Below, piece by piece: positions 7,259-15,758 of a DNA stretch of 35,904 nucleotides. Source of the stretch: Gordonia desulfuricans NBRC 100010 (GTDB lineage: Bacteria > Actinomycetota > Actinomycetes > Mycobacteriales > Mycobacteriaceae); contig NZ_BCNF01000093.1 of assembly GCF_001485495.1 (NCBI RefSeq), positions 1-35,904 of the forward strand, given 5' to 3'. A program made the position numbers and the translations under genes. Under the pieces are notes generated by a model, which was not told the DNA's origin, searched no databases, and saw only the letters and a program-made list of their open reading frames with translations. Within the stretch, counting starts at the first letter, position 1. Each line of letters starts with the position of its first letter.

Positions 7259-7317
7259 CGATCACCGACCACCTCGGCGGAGCGGTCCTCACCGGTTCCC
7301 ACCTCCGACTTCCGGAC

Positions 7318-8253
7318 CTAGCTGACTGCGGTCAGGTGCAGGACGAGGGGGAGGGTCGCGACCGAGAGGACCGTCTGGGCTCCGGTGATCGAGGCCATCA
7401 GGCGGGCATCACCACCCATGCGTCGGGCCAGGATGTACGCCGATGGCGCGGTGGGGACCGCGCAGATGATCACGATCGCCGCGAGGGCGGTCGCGGTCAC
7501 CCCGAATGCCGAGGCGATGGCCGCGCCCGCCAGGGGGAGTGCGACCAGTTTGAGCGCGGCGGTCAGCACGATGTCGATGCTGTCGCGCAGGCCGATGCGC
7601 ACGGTGATGGCCGCGCCGGCGACCAGGGTCCCGGTGACCAGTGCGGGTTGGGCGAGCATCTCGATCGGCGCCGCGACGACGGCGGGCAGACCGATACCGC
7701 CGAGATTGAGGGCGAGCCCGGCCACACATCCCTGGATGAGCGGGTTGGTCACCAGCTGGCGCACGATGGCGCGCGGTCCTCCGGCACCCTCGCCGAGGGC
7801 CTGACCGTAGATCGACAAGGTGGTCACCGAGACGATGTTGACCAGCGGCACCATGATGGCCGCGGCAAGCGCGAAGGCGGCGATCCCGTTGGCGCCGTGC
7901 AGGGCTGAGGCGAACACGAGCCCGATGTAGGTGTTGATCCGGACGCTGCCCTGGACCAGTGACGTCAGTTGCGGACCGTCGGCGCGCATGGGCCGGCGCA
8001 GGGCCACCAACAGCACGGCGAACGTGAGGACCGGGACCGCGAGGCTCACGACCATCGGGACGAGGGAGATCTCGGTGAGCGGGGTCTGGGCGATCGATTC
8101 GACGAACAGCGCCGGGGTGAACACGTGATAGCTCATCCACTCGGTGCCCCGCCAGAAGCGGTCGTCGGTGACGAAGCGACGTTTGAGTACGGCGCCGAGG
8201 GCGAGGATGAGCACGATCGGGATGATCGCGGTGGTCACGAGCTGCATTCCCAC
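7318..8253 (-). CDS. AEC family transporter (auxin efflux carrier type)
   Basis: 311 residues with about ten hydrophobic segments from residue 8 (TAIIPIVLILALGAVL) to the end. Typical family text includes FWRGTEWMSYHVFTPALFVESIA in the first half and ICAVPTAPSAYILARRMGGDA in the second, with a break between the two five-helix halves (GQALGEGAGGPRAIVRQLVTNPLIQG). Members export small organic acids such as malate or malonate; the substrate here is unknown. The start is the GTG at 8253 or the ATG at 8247. The gene is divergent from the CGNR zinc-finger gene only 20 bases away, so promoters must overlap and that protein could regulate it. Confidence 0.88.
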   Translation of the reverse strand: MGMQLVTTAIIPIVLILALGAVLKRRFVTDDRFWRGTEWMSYHVFTPALFVESIAQTPLTEISLVPMVVSLAVPVLTFAVLLVALRRPMRADGPQLTSLVQGSVRINTYIGLVFASALHGANGIAAFALAAAIMVPLVNIVSVTTLSIYGQALGEGAGGPRAIVRQLVTNPLIQGCVAGLALNLGGIGLPAVVAAPIEMLAQPALVTGTLVAGAAITVRIGLRDSIDIVLTAALKLVALPLAGAAIASAFGVTATALAAIVIICAVPTAPSAYILARRMGGDARLMASITGAQTVLSVATLPLVLHLTAVS

Positions 8254-8273
8254 GACTGTGATGCAATGGGTCA

Positions 8274-8816
8274 GTGCAGTTCAACCATGACAACATGACG
8301 GGCGCGATACTGGCGGCCGACCTCGTCAACCTCCTGGCCGACGATCGCTGGACGATCGTGGCCGTCGGCGAGGTGTTCGCCGAGCACTCGATCCGGTGGC
8401 CCGACCTGGACGACCGGACGTTGATCGAACTGCGCCGATGGACCACCCGACTGCGCACGGTGTTCACCGCGGCGACCGAGAAGCGCCGATGCGAGGCCAT
8501 CAACGCACTCCTCGTCGACGGCGTCGCCAGCATGTATCTCACGACACATGATGGGCTACGGCCGCATCTGCATTTCACGCCGGACGAGGACGACGTGGTG
8601 AGCCGGATCATGGCGGTCACCGCCGGCGGCCTGGCGATCTTCACCGTCGAGGCCGACGGCCGGCGACTCGGACGATGTGCGCGCATGGGATGCCGACAGG
8701 TGTTCGTCGACACCAGCCGCAACGGTCGCCGCGCCTATTGCTGTACCCGCTGCGGCAACACCGACGCGGTACAGCGTCATCGAGCAAGGGCGGCGGCCGA
8801 GCGCGGTAATGAGTGA
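8274..8816 (+). CDS. CGNR zinc-finger domain protein (ABATE type)
   Basis: 180 residues. The N-terminal two thirds is the predicted ABATE stress-sensing region (LAADLVNLLADDRWTIVA, then ELRRWTTRLRTVFTAA). The C-terminus is the CGNR zinc finger: CARMGCRQVFVDTSRNGRR, then YCCTRCGNTDAVQRHRAR, with the Cys pairs and the CGN signature. Such proteins are thought to be transcription regulators; that is family knowledge, not shown here. The start is the GTG at 8274 or the ATG at 8295. It is divergent from the AEC transporter gene. Confidence 0.88.
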   Translation: MQFNHDNMTGAILAADLVNLLADDRWTIVAVGEVFAEHSIRWPDLDDRTLIELRRWTTRLRTVFTAATEKRRCEAINALLVDGVASMYLTTHDGLRPHLHFTPDEDDVVSRIMAVTAGGLAIFTVEADGRRLGRCARMGCRQVFVDTSRNGRRAYCCTRCGNTDAVQRHRARAAAERGNE

Positions 8817-8915
8817 AAGGCACCAAGCCATTGCGCGAGACTGCGGGACTGCGGGACCCGGCGGATCAGCCCTGCCCGCCACTGTCATCCACGATGCCGT
8901 GGAGCGCCATCTCGA

Positions 8916-9842
8916 TCATGGTCTCCCGCCGAGGATTTCACCAATTCCCTGCCGGTATGGCGTGATGGGGAAGTCGGGGAAACGCGCAGCGAACTTGGTG
9001 GAGTCGAAGATGTTGTCGACACCGTATCGCGGTATCAGTTCGGATACCTCTTTCGCAGACTTGTCGAACAGGCTGCCGATGGTGAAGGCGACCGCGGGGA
9101 TCGTCGCATGGCGGATGCGGTGGCCGGTGATCTCGCGGGCCACCGAGATCATGTCCGCGTAGCTCGGCCGCGCGGGGTCGACCGGAAGATGCCAGGTCTG
9201 GCCGTAGGCGTCGGGCGTGTTTCCGATCAGGCCCATCGCGCGGGCGGCATCGGGTGTCCAGATCAGGCTGCGTCGGGTGTGCGCGCTGACCGGGATCATG
9301 GCCCGCCGACCCTGCCGAATCCGGTCGAAGACCGCAGAATTGGTGAGGCTCTTGGTTTTTCCCGGCCCGTAGAACTCTGGCGCGCGACAGATCACGGCGT
9401 CGACGGCACCGGTGCGCATCTCGTCGAGCAGCATGGTCGCGATCGTGGCGCGGACAACCGACTTGCGGCCGGCCGGCCGGAACTCGGTGTCCTCGGTCTG
9501 CGGGGTCGAGGTACGCGGATACATGTAGGTGTTGTCGAAGAAGACCAGCTTGGTGCCGTGTTCCCGGCATGCGGCGATCGTGTTGGCCATGATGGCCGGG
9601 AACTGCCGTTCCCACCGTGTCGAGTCCATCGGCAGGCCGACGGTCAGGTAGGCGATGTCACTGCCCTGGACGGCGCGGGAAGCGGCGTCCGGGTCGGTGA
9701 GGTCGGCAGCAAGGAGCTGATCGGTGTCATGCCTGCGCACCGGATTCCGGCTGACCAGACGGATCTCGTCGGTAATGTTCTCGTACAGGTAGTCGGTCAG
9801 CACTTCGGCGATCTGCCCATTGGCGCCCAGAACGGTCTGCAT
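8916..9842 (-). CDS. NAD(P)-binding epimerase/dehydratase-like protein (extended SDR)
   Basis: 308 residues from the ATG at 9842, chosen because GAGGAA lies six bases upstream and the Rossmann loop follows at once (TVLGANGQIAEVL). Further landmarks are ADLTDPDAASRAVQG, IAYLTVGLP, KLVFFDNTYMYP (strand holding the usual catalytic region) and ICRAPEFYGPG. The C-terminal part (AYGQTWHLPVDPARPSYADM) matches NAD-dependent epimerase/dehydratase or NmrA-like proteins. The classical Tyr-x-x-x-Lys is not clear, so a binding or quinone-reductase-like role is possible. It is divergent from the TetR regulator at 10142 and has its own promoter and operator-like site. Confidence 0.85.
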   Translation of the reverse strand: MQTVLGANGQIAEVLTDYLYENITDEIRLVSRNPVRRHDTDQLLAADLTDPDAASRAVQGSDIAYLTVGLPMDSTRWERQFPAIMANTIAACREHGTKLVFFDNTYMYPRTSTPQTEDTEFRPAGRKSVVRATIATMLLDEMRTGAVDAVICRAPEFYGPGKTKSLTNSAVFDRIRQGRRAMIPVSAHTRRSLIWTPDAARAMGLIGNTPDAYGQTWHLPVDPARPSYADMISVAREITGHRIRHATIPAVAFTIGSLFDKSAKEVSELIPRYGVDNIFDSTKFAARFPDFPITPYRQGIGEILGGRP

Positions 9843-9968
9843 CTGTTCCTCAACTCGGGGATCGTCGGGCGCCTCAACCGGGATCAGGATCGATTGGCCA
9901 CCGAGATCGGCTCGACGGCGTCGCGATTCGGTCCGTTCGTCGACCATGGCGGCGCGGGCACCCATGAA

Positions 9969-10016
9969 TGTTTACATCGCTCACATCAGGTTACGGCCGA
10001 AGGTGGGTAGCGTCAA
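9969..10016 (-). promoter_or_regulatory. Promoter and operator-like site of the epimerase gene
   Basis: On the reverse strand TTGACG (10016-10011), 17-base spacer, TAACCT (9993-9988), then TGTGAGCGATGTAAACA (9985-9969), an imperfect palindrome placed over the expected start point. The same layout occurs in front of the DJ-1 gene (10759-10810): TTGACG, 17 bases, TAGCCT, then TGTAAGCAGTGCTCACA. The two operators agree at 11 of 17 positions, including TGT, AGC, TG and ACA. Confidence 0.65.
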
Positions 10017-10141
10017 CACCGCCACGCATCGACCCATGGCAGTCATCCGGACCGCACATGACCGGCCCCTCGGCGGAGCCGCGTCGACAATCGAGCACAA
10101 TGGGCGGACGAACACGACGGGCGGACGAAGGAGGTTCGACA

Positions 10142-10732
10142 ATGGCGGCCGACACCAAGAAGACCTATCACCACGGCGATCTCCGTGCGGCGCTGCTGGA
10201 GTCGGCAATGGCCATGCTCGAGCGCGGCGAGTCGTTCTCCATCCGCGCCGTCGCCCGCGAGGCCGGGGTCTCCGCGACCGCGCCGTACCGGCACTTCCCC
10301 GATCGTGATGCACTGGAGTCCGCGTTGGCCGCCCAGGGACTCCGCGACCTCAGGGCCGGCCTGACCCGGGAACGTGAACTCCCCGGCACCGTCGAGGAAC
10401 TCGCCGACCTCGGCGGGGCATACGTGGAGTTCGCACTGCGCCGACCGGCGCTGTTCCGCCTGATGTTCGGTAACGAGTGCGACCACGAGAGCGAGGAGCG
10501 CGTGCGTGCCGCCGCCGAGGTGCACGAGTTGCTGGCGACCGCCATCACCAGGGTGTTTCCCGACTCCGACCCGATGGATCTCGCACTCGGCGGGTGGGGC
10601 CTGGTGCACGGCATGGCCTACCTCTACCTGGACCGAAAACTGACCAGCCCCTCGATCGGCAGCGTCGTCGCGCAGGTCCGATCCTCGTTCATCGCCGTCC
10701 TCGAAGCCGGGGCGGCCTCGACCCATAGCTGA
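10142..10732 (+). CDS. TetR/AcrR family transcriptional regulator
   Basis: 196 residues from the ATG at 10142, preceded by AAGGAGG at 10127-10133. The N-terminal helix-turn-helix reads TYHHGDLRAALLESAMAML, then SIRAVAREAGVSATAPYRHFPDRDAL. The ligand domain has YVEFALRRPALFRLMFGNE and LALGGWGLVHGMAYLYLD, the WHG-containing C-terminal type. It lies between the divergent epimerase gene and the co-oriented DJ-1 gene, both of which carry related operators at their promoters, so it probably represses both. Two direct copies of GGGCGGACGAA (10102-10112 and 10119-10129) lie just before its ribosome site. Confidence 0.9.
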   Translation: MAADTKKTYHHGDLRAALLESAMAMLERGESFSIRAVAREAGVSATAPYRHFPDRDALESALAAQGLRDLRAGLTRERELPGTVEELADLGGAYVEFALRRPALFRLMFGNECDHESEERVRAAAEVHELLATAITRVFPDSDPMDLALGGWGLVHGMAYLYLDRKLTSPSIGSVVAQVRSSFIAVLEAGAASTHS

Positions 10733-10758
10733 TCGCGCCCGCGACGCCAACAGCATCA

Positions 10759-10810
10759 TTGACGCCTTCGGCCATCACCGCTAGCCTCCATGTAAGCAGT
10801 GCTCACATGG
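10759..10810 (+). promoter_or_regulatory. Promoter and TetR-type operator of the DJ-1 gene
   Basis: TTGACG (10759-10764), 17-base spacer, TAGCCT (10782-10787) is a good housekeeping promoter. A 23-bp palindrome begins next at 10788-10810: CCATGT-A-AGCA-G-TGCT-C-ACATGG, mirrored at all but one position per half. A bound dimer would cover the transcription start, the classical mode of TetR repression. Confidence 0.75.
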
Positions 10811-10891
10811 ATGTGCGCTCGACTCGTCCGCGCGTGCCGGGACACCGCGATACCACCGAGGCCGCACCGTCCATCGAGAAGGAGGCCGACC

Positions 10892-11575
10892 ATGCCCACC
10901 CGCATCCTCGACGTCGTCACCAACGTCGGACACTACGACGACCCCGAACACCGCACCGGACTGTGGCTGTCCGAACTCACCCACGCGTGGAAGATCTTCG
11001 AGGACAGCGGTTTCGAGCAGACCCTCGTTAGCCCGGACGGCGGCGCCGTCCCACTGGAACCGCGTTCGCTGAAGTTCCCCAACTACGACAAGACCGCCAA
11101 GGCGTGGCGCGCCGACCCGGCCAGGATGTCGCTGCTGGAAGGCACCCGGGCTCCAGCCGACGTCGACCCCGCCGACTACGACGCCATCTTCTTCACCGGC
11201 GGCCACGCGGTGATGTACGACTTCCTCGACAACCCCGGACTGCAAGGGATCACACGCGAGATCTATGAGCGCGGCGGTGTCGTCGCCTCGGTCTGCCACG
11301 GCTACTGCGGGTTGCTCAACACCCGTCTCTCCGACGGTTCCTATCTGATCGCGGGAAAGAAGATGACCGGGTTCGCCTGGCAGGAAGAGGTTCTCGCACG
11401 GGTGAACTCACTCGTCCCGTACAACGCCGAGCAACTCGCGAAAGAACGCGGCGCCCTCTACGAGAAGGCACGACTGCCGTTCGTCTCCTACACGGTCGTC
11501 GACGGCAATCTGGTCACCGGACAGAACCCGGGCTCGGCCAAGGAGACCGCAGAGAAGGTCGCCGCGCTTCTCTGA
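10892..11575 (+). CDS. DJ-1/PfpI family protein (class I glutamine amidotransferase-like, Hsp31 type)
   Basis: 227 residues from the ATG at 10892 with AAGGAGG nine bases upstream. The nucleophile elbow is GGVVASVCHGYCGLL, with the catalytic Cys followed by His. Other family text includes DYDAIFFTGGHAVMYDFLDN (the Glu/Gly loop), KKMTGFAWQEE and VVDGNLVTGQNPGSAKETAE at the end. Relatives act as glyoxalase III, as deglycase-like or chaperone proteins against reactive aldehydes. Its promoter carries a strong TetR-type palindrome, which suggests induction by a small reactive compound sensed by the preceding TetR. Confidence 0.92.
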   Translation: MPTRILDVVTNVGHYDDPEHRTGLWLSELTHAWKIFEDSGFEQTLVSPDGGAVPLEPRSLKFPNYDKTAKAWRADPARMSLLEGTRAPADVDPADYDAIFFTGGHAVMYDFLDNPGLQGITREIYERGGVVASVCHGYCGLLNTRLSDGSYLIAGKKMTGFAWQEEVLARVNSLVPYNAEQLAKERGALYEKARLPFVSYTVVDGNLVTGQNPGSAKETAEKVAALL

Positions 11576-11590
11576 CCATCACCAGGGCCA

Positions 11591-12451
11591 TCACCGAACC
11601 GCGTAGAGCCGCGTGACGGCATCCACGAGTTCGGTGAGCCCGTTCGGTCGCGCATCCCGCCACCAGACCAGGTGCACCGGGATGCGCGGCCCGTCCTTGA
11701 CGGGTCGATAGACGATTCCGGGGCGGACATGATGGTCGGCGGTCGCCGCGGCCGTGCTCCCGACGCCGCGTCCTGCCGCGATGGCGTCGAGCCAGCTGTC
11801 GACGTCGGTGGTCTCGATGAACTCGGGCGGGTGCTCGAAACCACGCCACAGCTCCTCACCGGTGGTTCCCGAACGAGGGTCGATCACCACGGTGCGTTCG
11901 GCGATCTCGGCCATCGTGACCTGGCGGCGCCTGGCCCATCGGGGGTCGTCGGAGGCGTATGCGACGAAGCGTTGTTCGAGACCGACGACCACCGAATCGA
12001 AGCGGCGCACGTCCACCGTGCGGCGCACGATCGCCACGTCGCACAGCCCCTCGGCCAGGCCCGCCGTGGGGGAGTTGTGTCGCGCGAGTTCGAGCTGGAT
12101 CGCCTCGTGGTCTCGGGCCCATTGCCGCTGCAGGGGAGCGGTGTGACGCCCGAGTGCGGCCCACGCGTATCCGAGCCGTAGTTGTCCGTGCCGGGTCTGC
12201 AGGAACTGCTCGAACCGTTCCGCCTCGGCGAGCAGGCGACGCGCATGGGGGAGGACCTCGAGTCCGGCGCTGGTCAGTTCACACCCGCGCGGTACGCGAC
12301 GGAGCAGCCGATCGCCGATCACACGCTCCGCCGAGGCGATCGTGCGCGAGACCGCGGCCTGCGAGATGTGCAGTTCCGCAGCCGCATCGGTGAACGAACC
12401 CAGCTCGGCGCACATGACGAAGACCCGTAATTCCCGCAGGGTGACATCCAT
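11591..12451 (-). CDS. LysR family transcriptional regulator
   Basis: 286 residues from the ATG at 12451. The N-terminal winged helix is clear: LRELRVFVMCAELGSFTDAA, then ELHISQAAVSRTIASAERVIGDRLLRR. The effector domain follows (LRLGYAWAALGRH, LCDVAIVRR, VVIDPRSGTTGEELW, AIAAGRGVGSTAAATADH). It is divergent from the EamA transporter gene, the usual arrangement in which a LysR protein controls its neighbour. A longer upstream start at 12550 would run into that gene and is not favoured. Confidence 0.92.
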   Translation of the reverse strand: MDVTLRELRVFVMCAELGSFTDAAAELHISQAAVSRTIASAERVIGDRLLRRVPRGCELTSAGLEVLPHARRLLAEAERFEQFLQTRHGQLRLGYAWAALGRHTAPLQRQWARDHEAIQLELARHNSPTAGLAEGLCDVAIVRRTVDVRRFDSVVVGLEQRFVAYASDDPRWARRRQVTMAEIAERTVVIDPRSGTTGEELWRGFEHPPEFIETTDVDSWLDAIAAGRGVGSTAAATADHHVRPGIVYRPVKDGPRIPVHLVWWRDARPNGLTELVDAVTRLYAVR

Positions 12452-12519
12452 AACCAAACCGTATGGCACCTCCGATTCATGCACTACTCGAATCGCCGAC
12501 CAGCACCTACCGTGAGTCC

Positions 12520-13371
12520 GTGACCAGTCAGCACACCGCCACGCACCCATCGAGGCCGACGCACTCGGCGGAGACCGCCGGCCCGCGGCAGCGGGCCGAG
12601 GGTATCGCGATGATGCTCGGCAGTTCGGCGTCGAATCAGGTCGGTGCAGCGCTGGGCGCCATGGCCTTCCCGACGATCGGTCCGGTCGGTGTGGTGGCCG
12701 TTCGACAGTGCGTCACCGCGGCCGTGTTGTTGCCGGCTGTTCGTCCGGACTTCCGGGGCCTGAGCCGCGGGCAGTGGCTGCCGGCCCTCGGGCTCACCGT
12801 GGTGTTCAGTGTCATGAATCTCGGCCTGTACCTGGCCATCGAACGAATCGGGTTGGGCCTGGCGGTCACGTTGGAGTTCCTGGGGCCGCTGACCGTCGCG
12901 ATCGTCGCCTCCGGCCGCGTCCTCGACATCGGGTGTGCGATCGTCGCCGCCGCCGGTGTCGTCGTGCTCACCGATCCCGGGCCGACCACCGACGTCCTCG
13001 GCGTTGCGTTCGCGCTGGCTGCCGCCGCATCATGGGCCGCCTATATCCTGTTGAACCGCAGTGTCGGCCAACAGATCCCGGGCCTACAGGGCACGGCCGT
13101 CGCGAGTGCGGTGACAGGCGGACTCTGGCTCCCGGTGGCCGCGATCTGGTTTGTCATCCACCCGCCGACGACGGCCGCGATGGTCCTTGCCATCGCTTGC
13201 GGACTACTGTCGTCCCTCGTCCCCTACATCTCGGATGTGGTGGCACTGCGTCGTGTTCCGGCGGCGATGTTCGGGACCTTCTCGAGCATCAGCCCGGTCT
13301 GGGCCGCCCTCGCGGGATGGCTGATGCTCGGACAATCCCTCGCCTCGACGAATGGGTGGGTATCGGCCTGA
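12520..13371 (+). CDS. EamA/RhtA-type transporter with C-terminal frame break
   Basis: Starts at the GTG at 12520 (VTSQHTA); the ATG at 12463 would leave only 11 bases to the LysR start. About nine membrane segments are visible, with EamA text such as GPVGVVAVRQCVTAAVLLPAV, LTVVFSVMNLGLYLAIERIGLG, TLEFLGPLTVAIV, AAAASWAAYILLN and PAAMFGTFSSISPVWAALAGW. Related proteins export amino acids such as threonine or homoserine. After LGQSLAST the frame ends early at 13371, but the next frame continues WVGIGLIVASNMMVSLLVSRR to 13451, exactly the missing last helix. One lost base near 13348 explains it. Whether the gene is truly broken or the read is wrong cannot be told here. Confidence 0.8.
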   Translation: MTSQHTATHPSRPTHSAETAGPRQRAEGIAMMLGSSASNQVGAALGAMAFPTIGPVGVVAVRQCVTAAVLLPAVRPDFRGLSRGQWLPALGLTVVFSVMNLGLYLAIERIGLGLAVTLEFLGPLTVAIVASGRVLDIGCAIVAAAGVVVLTDPGPTTDVLGVAFALAAAASWAAYILLNRSVGQQIPGLQGTAVASAVTGGLWLPVAAIWFVIHPPTTAAMVLAIACGLLSSLVPYISDVVALRRVPAAMFGTFSSISPVWAALAGWLMLGQSLASTNGWVSA

Positions 13372-13459
13372 TCGTGGCAAGCAACATGATGGTCTCACTG
13401 CTGGTGTCCCGTCGTGTTTCGTTGTCGGGCAGGCCTTCCCGAGGACGGTGACCGGCAGG

Positions 13460-14299
13460 TCACCCGAGCCGAGCGGCCTGCTCGTGTCCGGGGTCGACGA
13501 CCATCACGACGAGCAACTCCGCAGTCGCGTCGAGGGGAAGATCGCCTGGCCGAATCGGAACCGGGACGATGATCCCGAACAGGCCTGCGGACTCGACGCG
13601 GCCCACCTGCCCGGCGGTGCCGGCGACCACGCCACCCACGTCGGCCAGGACCCCTGAGATGTTGAGCCGGGGATCATCGAGATCGACTCGGACACGTCCG
13701 CCCTCCGCCGGTACGGTTGGCCCGAAACATGGTGCGGGACCGACGATCGTGAGTGTGCGACGTCCGCGGTCGGCGGCAGCTCTGGCGTTCGCCGCATCCG
13801 CGGGCGTCGGTGCGGTCAGTTCGAGGTCGTCGAGGACGACGTAGACCCCACCGGCGCCGAACTCCGCTCCATCGTCGGCCACGATATCGGTGGCGAACCT
13901 GTCGGCGGCGTCCACCGACCGGCGGAGCTCGCGAGGCGATTGCCCGGGAGCGGGGGAGGCCTCGTAATACAGCTGTTCGACCGTTGCGACGACACCGGTC
14001 GCCTCCACTCCGCCGGGAGCATTCTCATGCCAGGACAACGTCAGTAGCATCGGCTGTCCGCATGGATCGCCGTGGCCGGGATCCCATCGGGCGAAGGCCT
14101 CACCCACGCCGACGACGTCGCATTCGCGATCCCAGCGGGTGCCGCTCTCAGGACCGGTCGGCGACGGATGCGCTGTGAGCCGTCCGCGTACCGTGTCACC
14201 GATACGCGGGGGCTTTCGGCAGCAGCCGTACTCGAAGGCGTCGATGTAGACGCCGATTTGCGGGGAGCTCGGGGAAGAACTGAAGGTCAACTCACTCAT
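13460..14299 (-). CDS. Protein of unknown function (N-terminus DUF6578-like)
   Basis: 279 residues, no membrane segment. The N-terminus reads VYIDAFEYGCCRKPPRIGDTVRG, which recalls the CCG-x-PF-x-VGD pattern I associate with DUF6578; this is a weak recollection. The middle (about 140-200) has DDGAEFGAGGVYVVLDDLEL and a conserved-looking CFGPT. The C-terminal part (GRVRVDLDDPRLNISGV, then VVAGTAGQVGRVESAGLFGIIV) looks like beta strands. Codon use and GC match the chromosome. Function unknown. Confidence 0.7.
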   Translation of the reverse strand: MSELTFSSSPSSPQIGVYIDAFEYGCCRKPPRIGDTVRGRLTAHPSPTGPESGTRWDRECDVVGVGEAFARWDPGHGDPCGQPMLLTLSWHENAPGGVEATGVVATVEQLYYEASPAPGQSPRELRRSVDAADRFATDIVADDGAEFGAGGVYVVLDDLELTAPTPADAANARAAADRGRRTLTIVGPAPCFGPTVPAEGGRVRVDLDDPRLNISGVLADVGGVVAGTAGQVGRVESAGLFGIIVPVPIRPGDLPLDATAELLVVMVVDPGHEQAARLG

Positions 14300-14431
14300 C
14301 GGAAGTTCGACAGACCGGCGCGCGAAGGCGTCGGGTTCCGATGCACCGCCGACGAGGGTACAGACCTCACCCGGCCCTGTCCACAGCCAATCACGCAGGT
14401 GTGGTGGCGATCTGACCTATAGCGGGTGGGA

Positions 14432-14768
14432 CTACCGGGTCACCTCGGTGACGAACTCCGCTATCGCGTCCTGCATCTGCTGTAGTCCGGGTTCTTCGAT
14501 GGGGTAGTGGCCGCCGTTGTCGAGCATGACGGTGGTCACCGGCCCGCGTGAGATCCTCGACAGCACAGGCTTGCTCAGCTCCAGCGGGGACCACCGATCT
14601 TCGGCGGGTTGGGTGAGCAGGATCGGGCAGGCGTCGAATTCCCCAGGCTCGACGGCGGGGGCAGGTCATGCCGACGATGGCGCGCAGCGTGCCCTTGGAC
14701 GCCTTGGCTGCCACGTGATAGGTGAGCATGCCGCCGGCACTGAGGCCGTCGAGCACGATCGGCGGATC
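14432..14768 (-). pseudogene. Alpha/beta hydrolase remnant, 5'-truncated and internally deleted
   Basis: On the reverse strand the remnant starts PPIVLDGLSAGGMLTYHVA, containing the GLSAGG nucleophile elbow, and runs to AIVGMTCP. The frame then changes near 14655 and resumes as EFDACPILLTQPAEDRWSPL, then SRGPVTTVMLDNGGHYPIEEP, which supplies the acid and His ends of the fold, and stops at 14434-14432. About 70-80 residues expected between the two parts (the lid) are missing, as is everything before the elbow. It abuts the truncated TetR gene head to head. Confidence 0.75.
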
Positions 14769-14773
14769 CGATC

Positions 14774-15019
14774 ATGACAGCGGTCAACAACAACGCTATC
14801 GCCGAATGGAAGGCCGGACTCACCACGTACTGGAGGGATGCCATTACTGCCGGCGAGCTACCCGAAACAGATCTCGACATCGGGGTGGGGTCGCTGATGA
14901 CGATGATGGTCGGGCTCCAGGTGACAGCCGTACTCGGTGCGGGCGAATCGACTGATCGAGTCCAGATCGCACTCCTTGACTCGATACTCGGCGTCACGTC
15001 CGAGCCATCGTTGAGGTGA
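14774..15019 (+). pseudogene. TetR-family C-terminal fragment
   Basis: 81 residues that look like only the ligand-domain end of a TetR regulator: AIAEWKAGLTTYWRDAITAGELPETDLDIG, LMTMMVGLQVTAVLGAG, RVQIALLDSILGV. The helix-turn-helix half is missing. It faces away from the hydrolase remnant. The two were probably a divergent regulator/hydrolase pair whose shared 5' ends were removed by one deletion at about 14765-14780. Confidence 0.6.
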
Positions 15020-15758
15020 CGACGGGGATCGTTGCTGCACAACGCAGCGACCCATCAGCCTGGGGTCGGGACGCGATAGAGGCGCCGGGGCGCTCGCCTG
15101 TATCACCGGACTCGACACAACCGTTGCGTACCCGGGAACATAGCCAATCGCTGGAATGGCCTAAACCGGATTCGACACCACCGCCGGGGCGGCTGGGTAG
15201 CAATACGTCACTGTGACGTTTTGGCACACTGAAACCCCGACGCGAGAGAAGCGATCAAGAGGACGCGTAGCGATCTTGCGAGATAGAGAGCCATCCGCAA
15301 CTAGGCAAGTCTCGCAGCCGAACCACACAACGATGCCCGCCAGCCCAGGGACAGAACATGTCCCATTACAGAACGGAAGTCGCGATCGGCTTTGCGGAGA
15401 TCCACCAATCTCGGCGAACATTTGCGGCCGTCGTCGATCACAGGCCGGTCTGGCTGGAGACGACCGCCAACCAGCCTCAGCACGCTTCGAGTCGATATCA
15501 CTAGGTGCGTTGCGTGCCGATAAGATACATTATGTTAAGTAAAACACTGCATATTGCATCAGATGCATGTGGGGACTTTCTCATGGCCATGGACAACCCC
15601 GCGATCTTGCTCACCCCTACATCTTGTGGTCGCAAGAACCTGTTCCACGCACCGTCAATCAGGAAGAGCCTACAAACCCGGGGCGGTTCATCCTATAGAA
15701 GTCGGAACTAAACCTGGAGTACTTTTCATGTTGGTCTGGAGCAGGAAGTGGGCAAAGG
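15020..15758. other. Gene-poor stretch at the left edge of the accessory region
   Basis: No convincing gene on either strand; the open frames have no domain-like text or ribosome sites. From about 15480 the DNA is distinctly richer in A and T (for example around 15520-15550). A 13-bp palindrome TGCATC-A-GATGCA lies at 15555-15567. Confidence 0.5.

Noticed and set aside
6613..7908. 431-residue forward frame spanning the RT end and AEC gene
   Set aside because: Shadow frame of two well-supported genes; Arg/Asp-rich without domain features.
15213..15711. Two short forward frames in the AT-richer stretch
   Set aside because: No ribosome site, no domain-like text and no recognisable homologue; left as non-coding.
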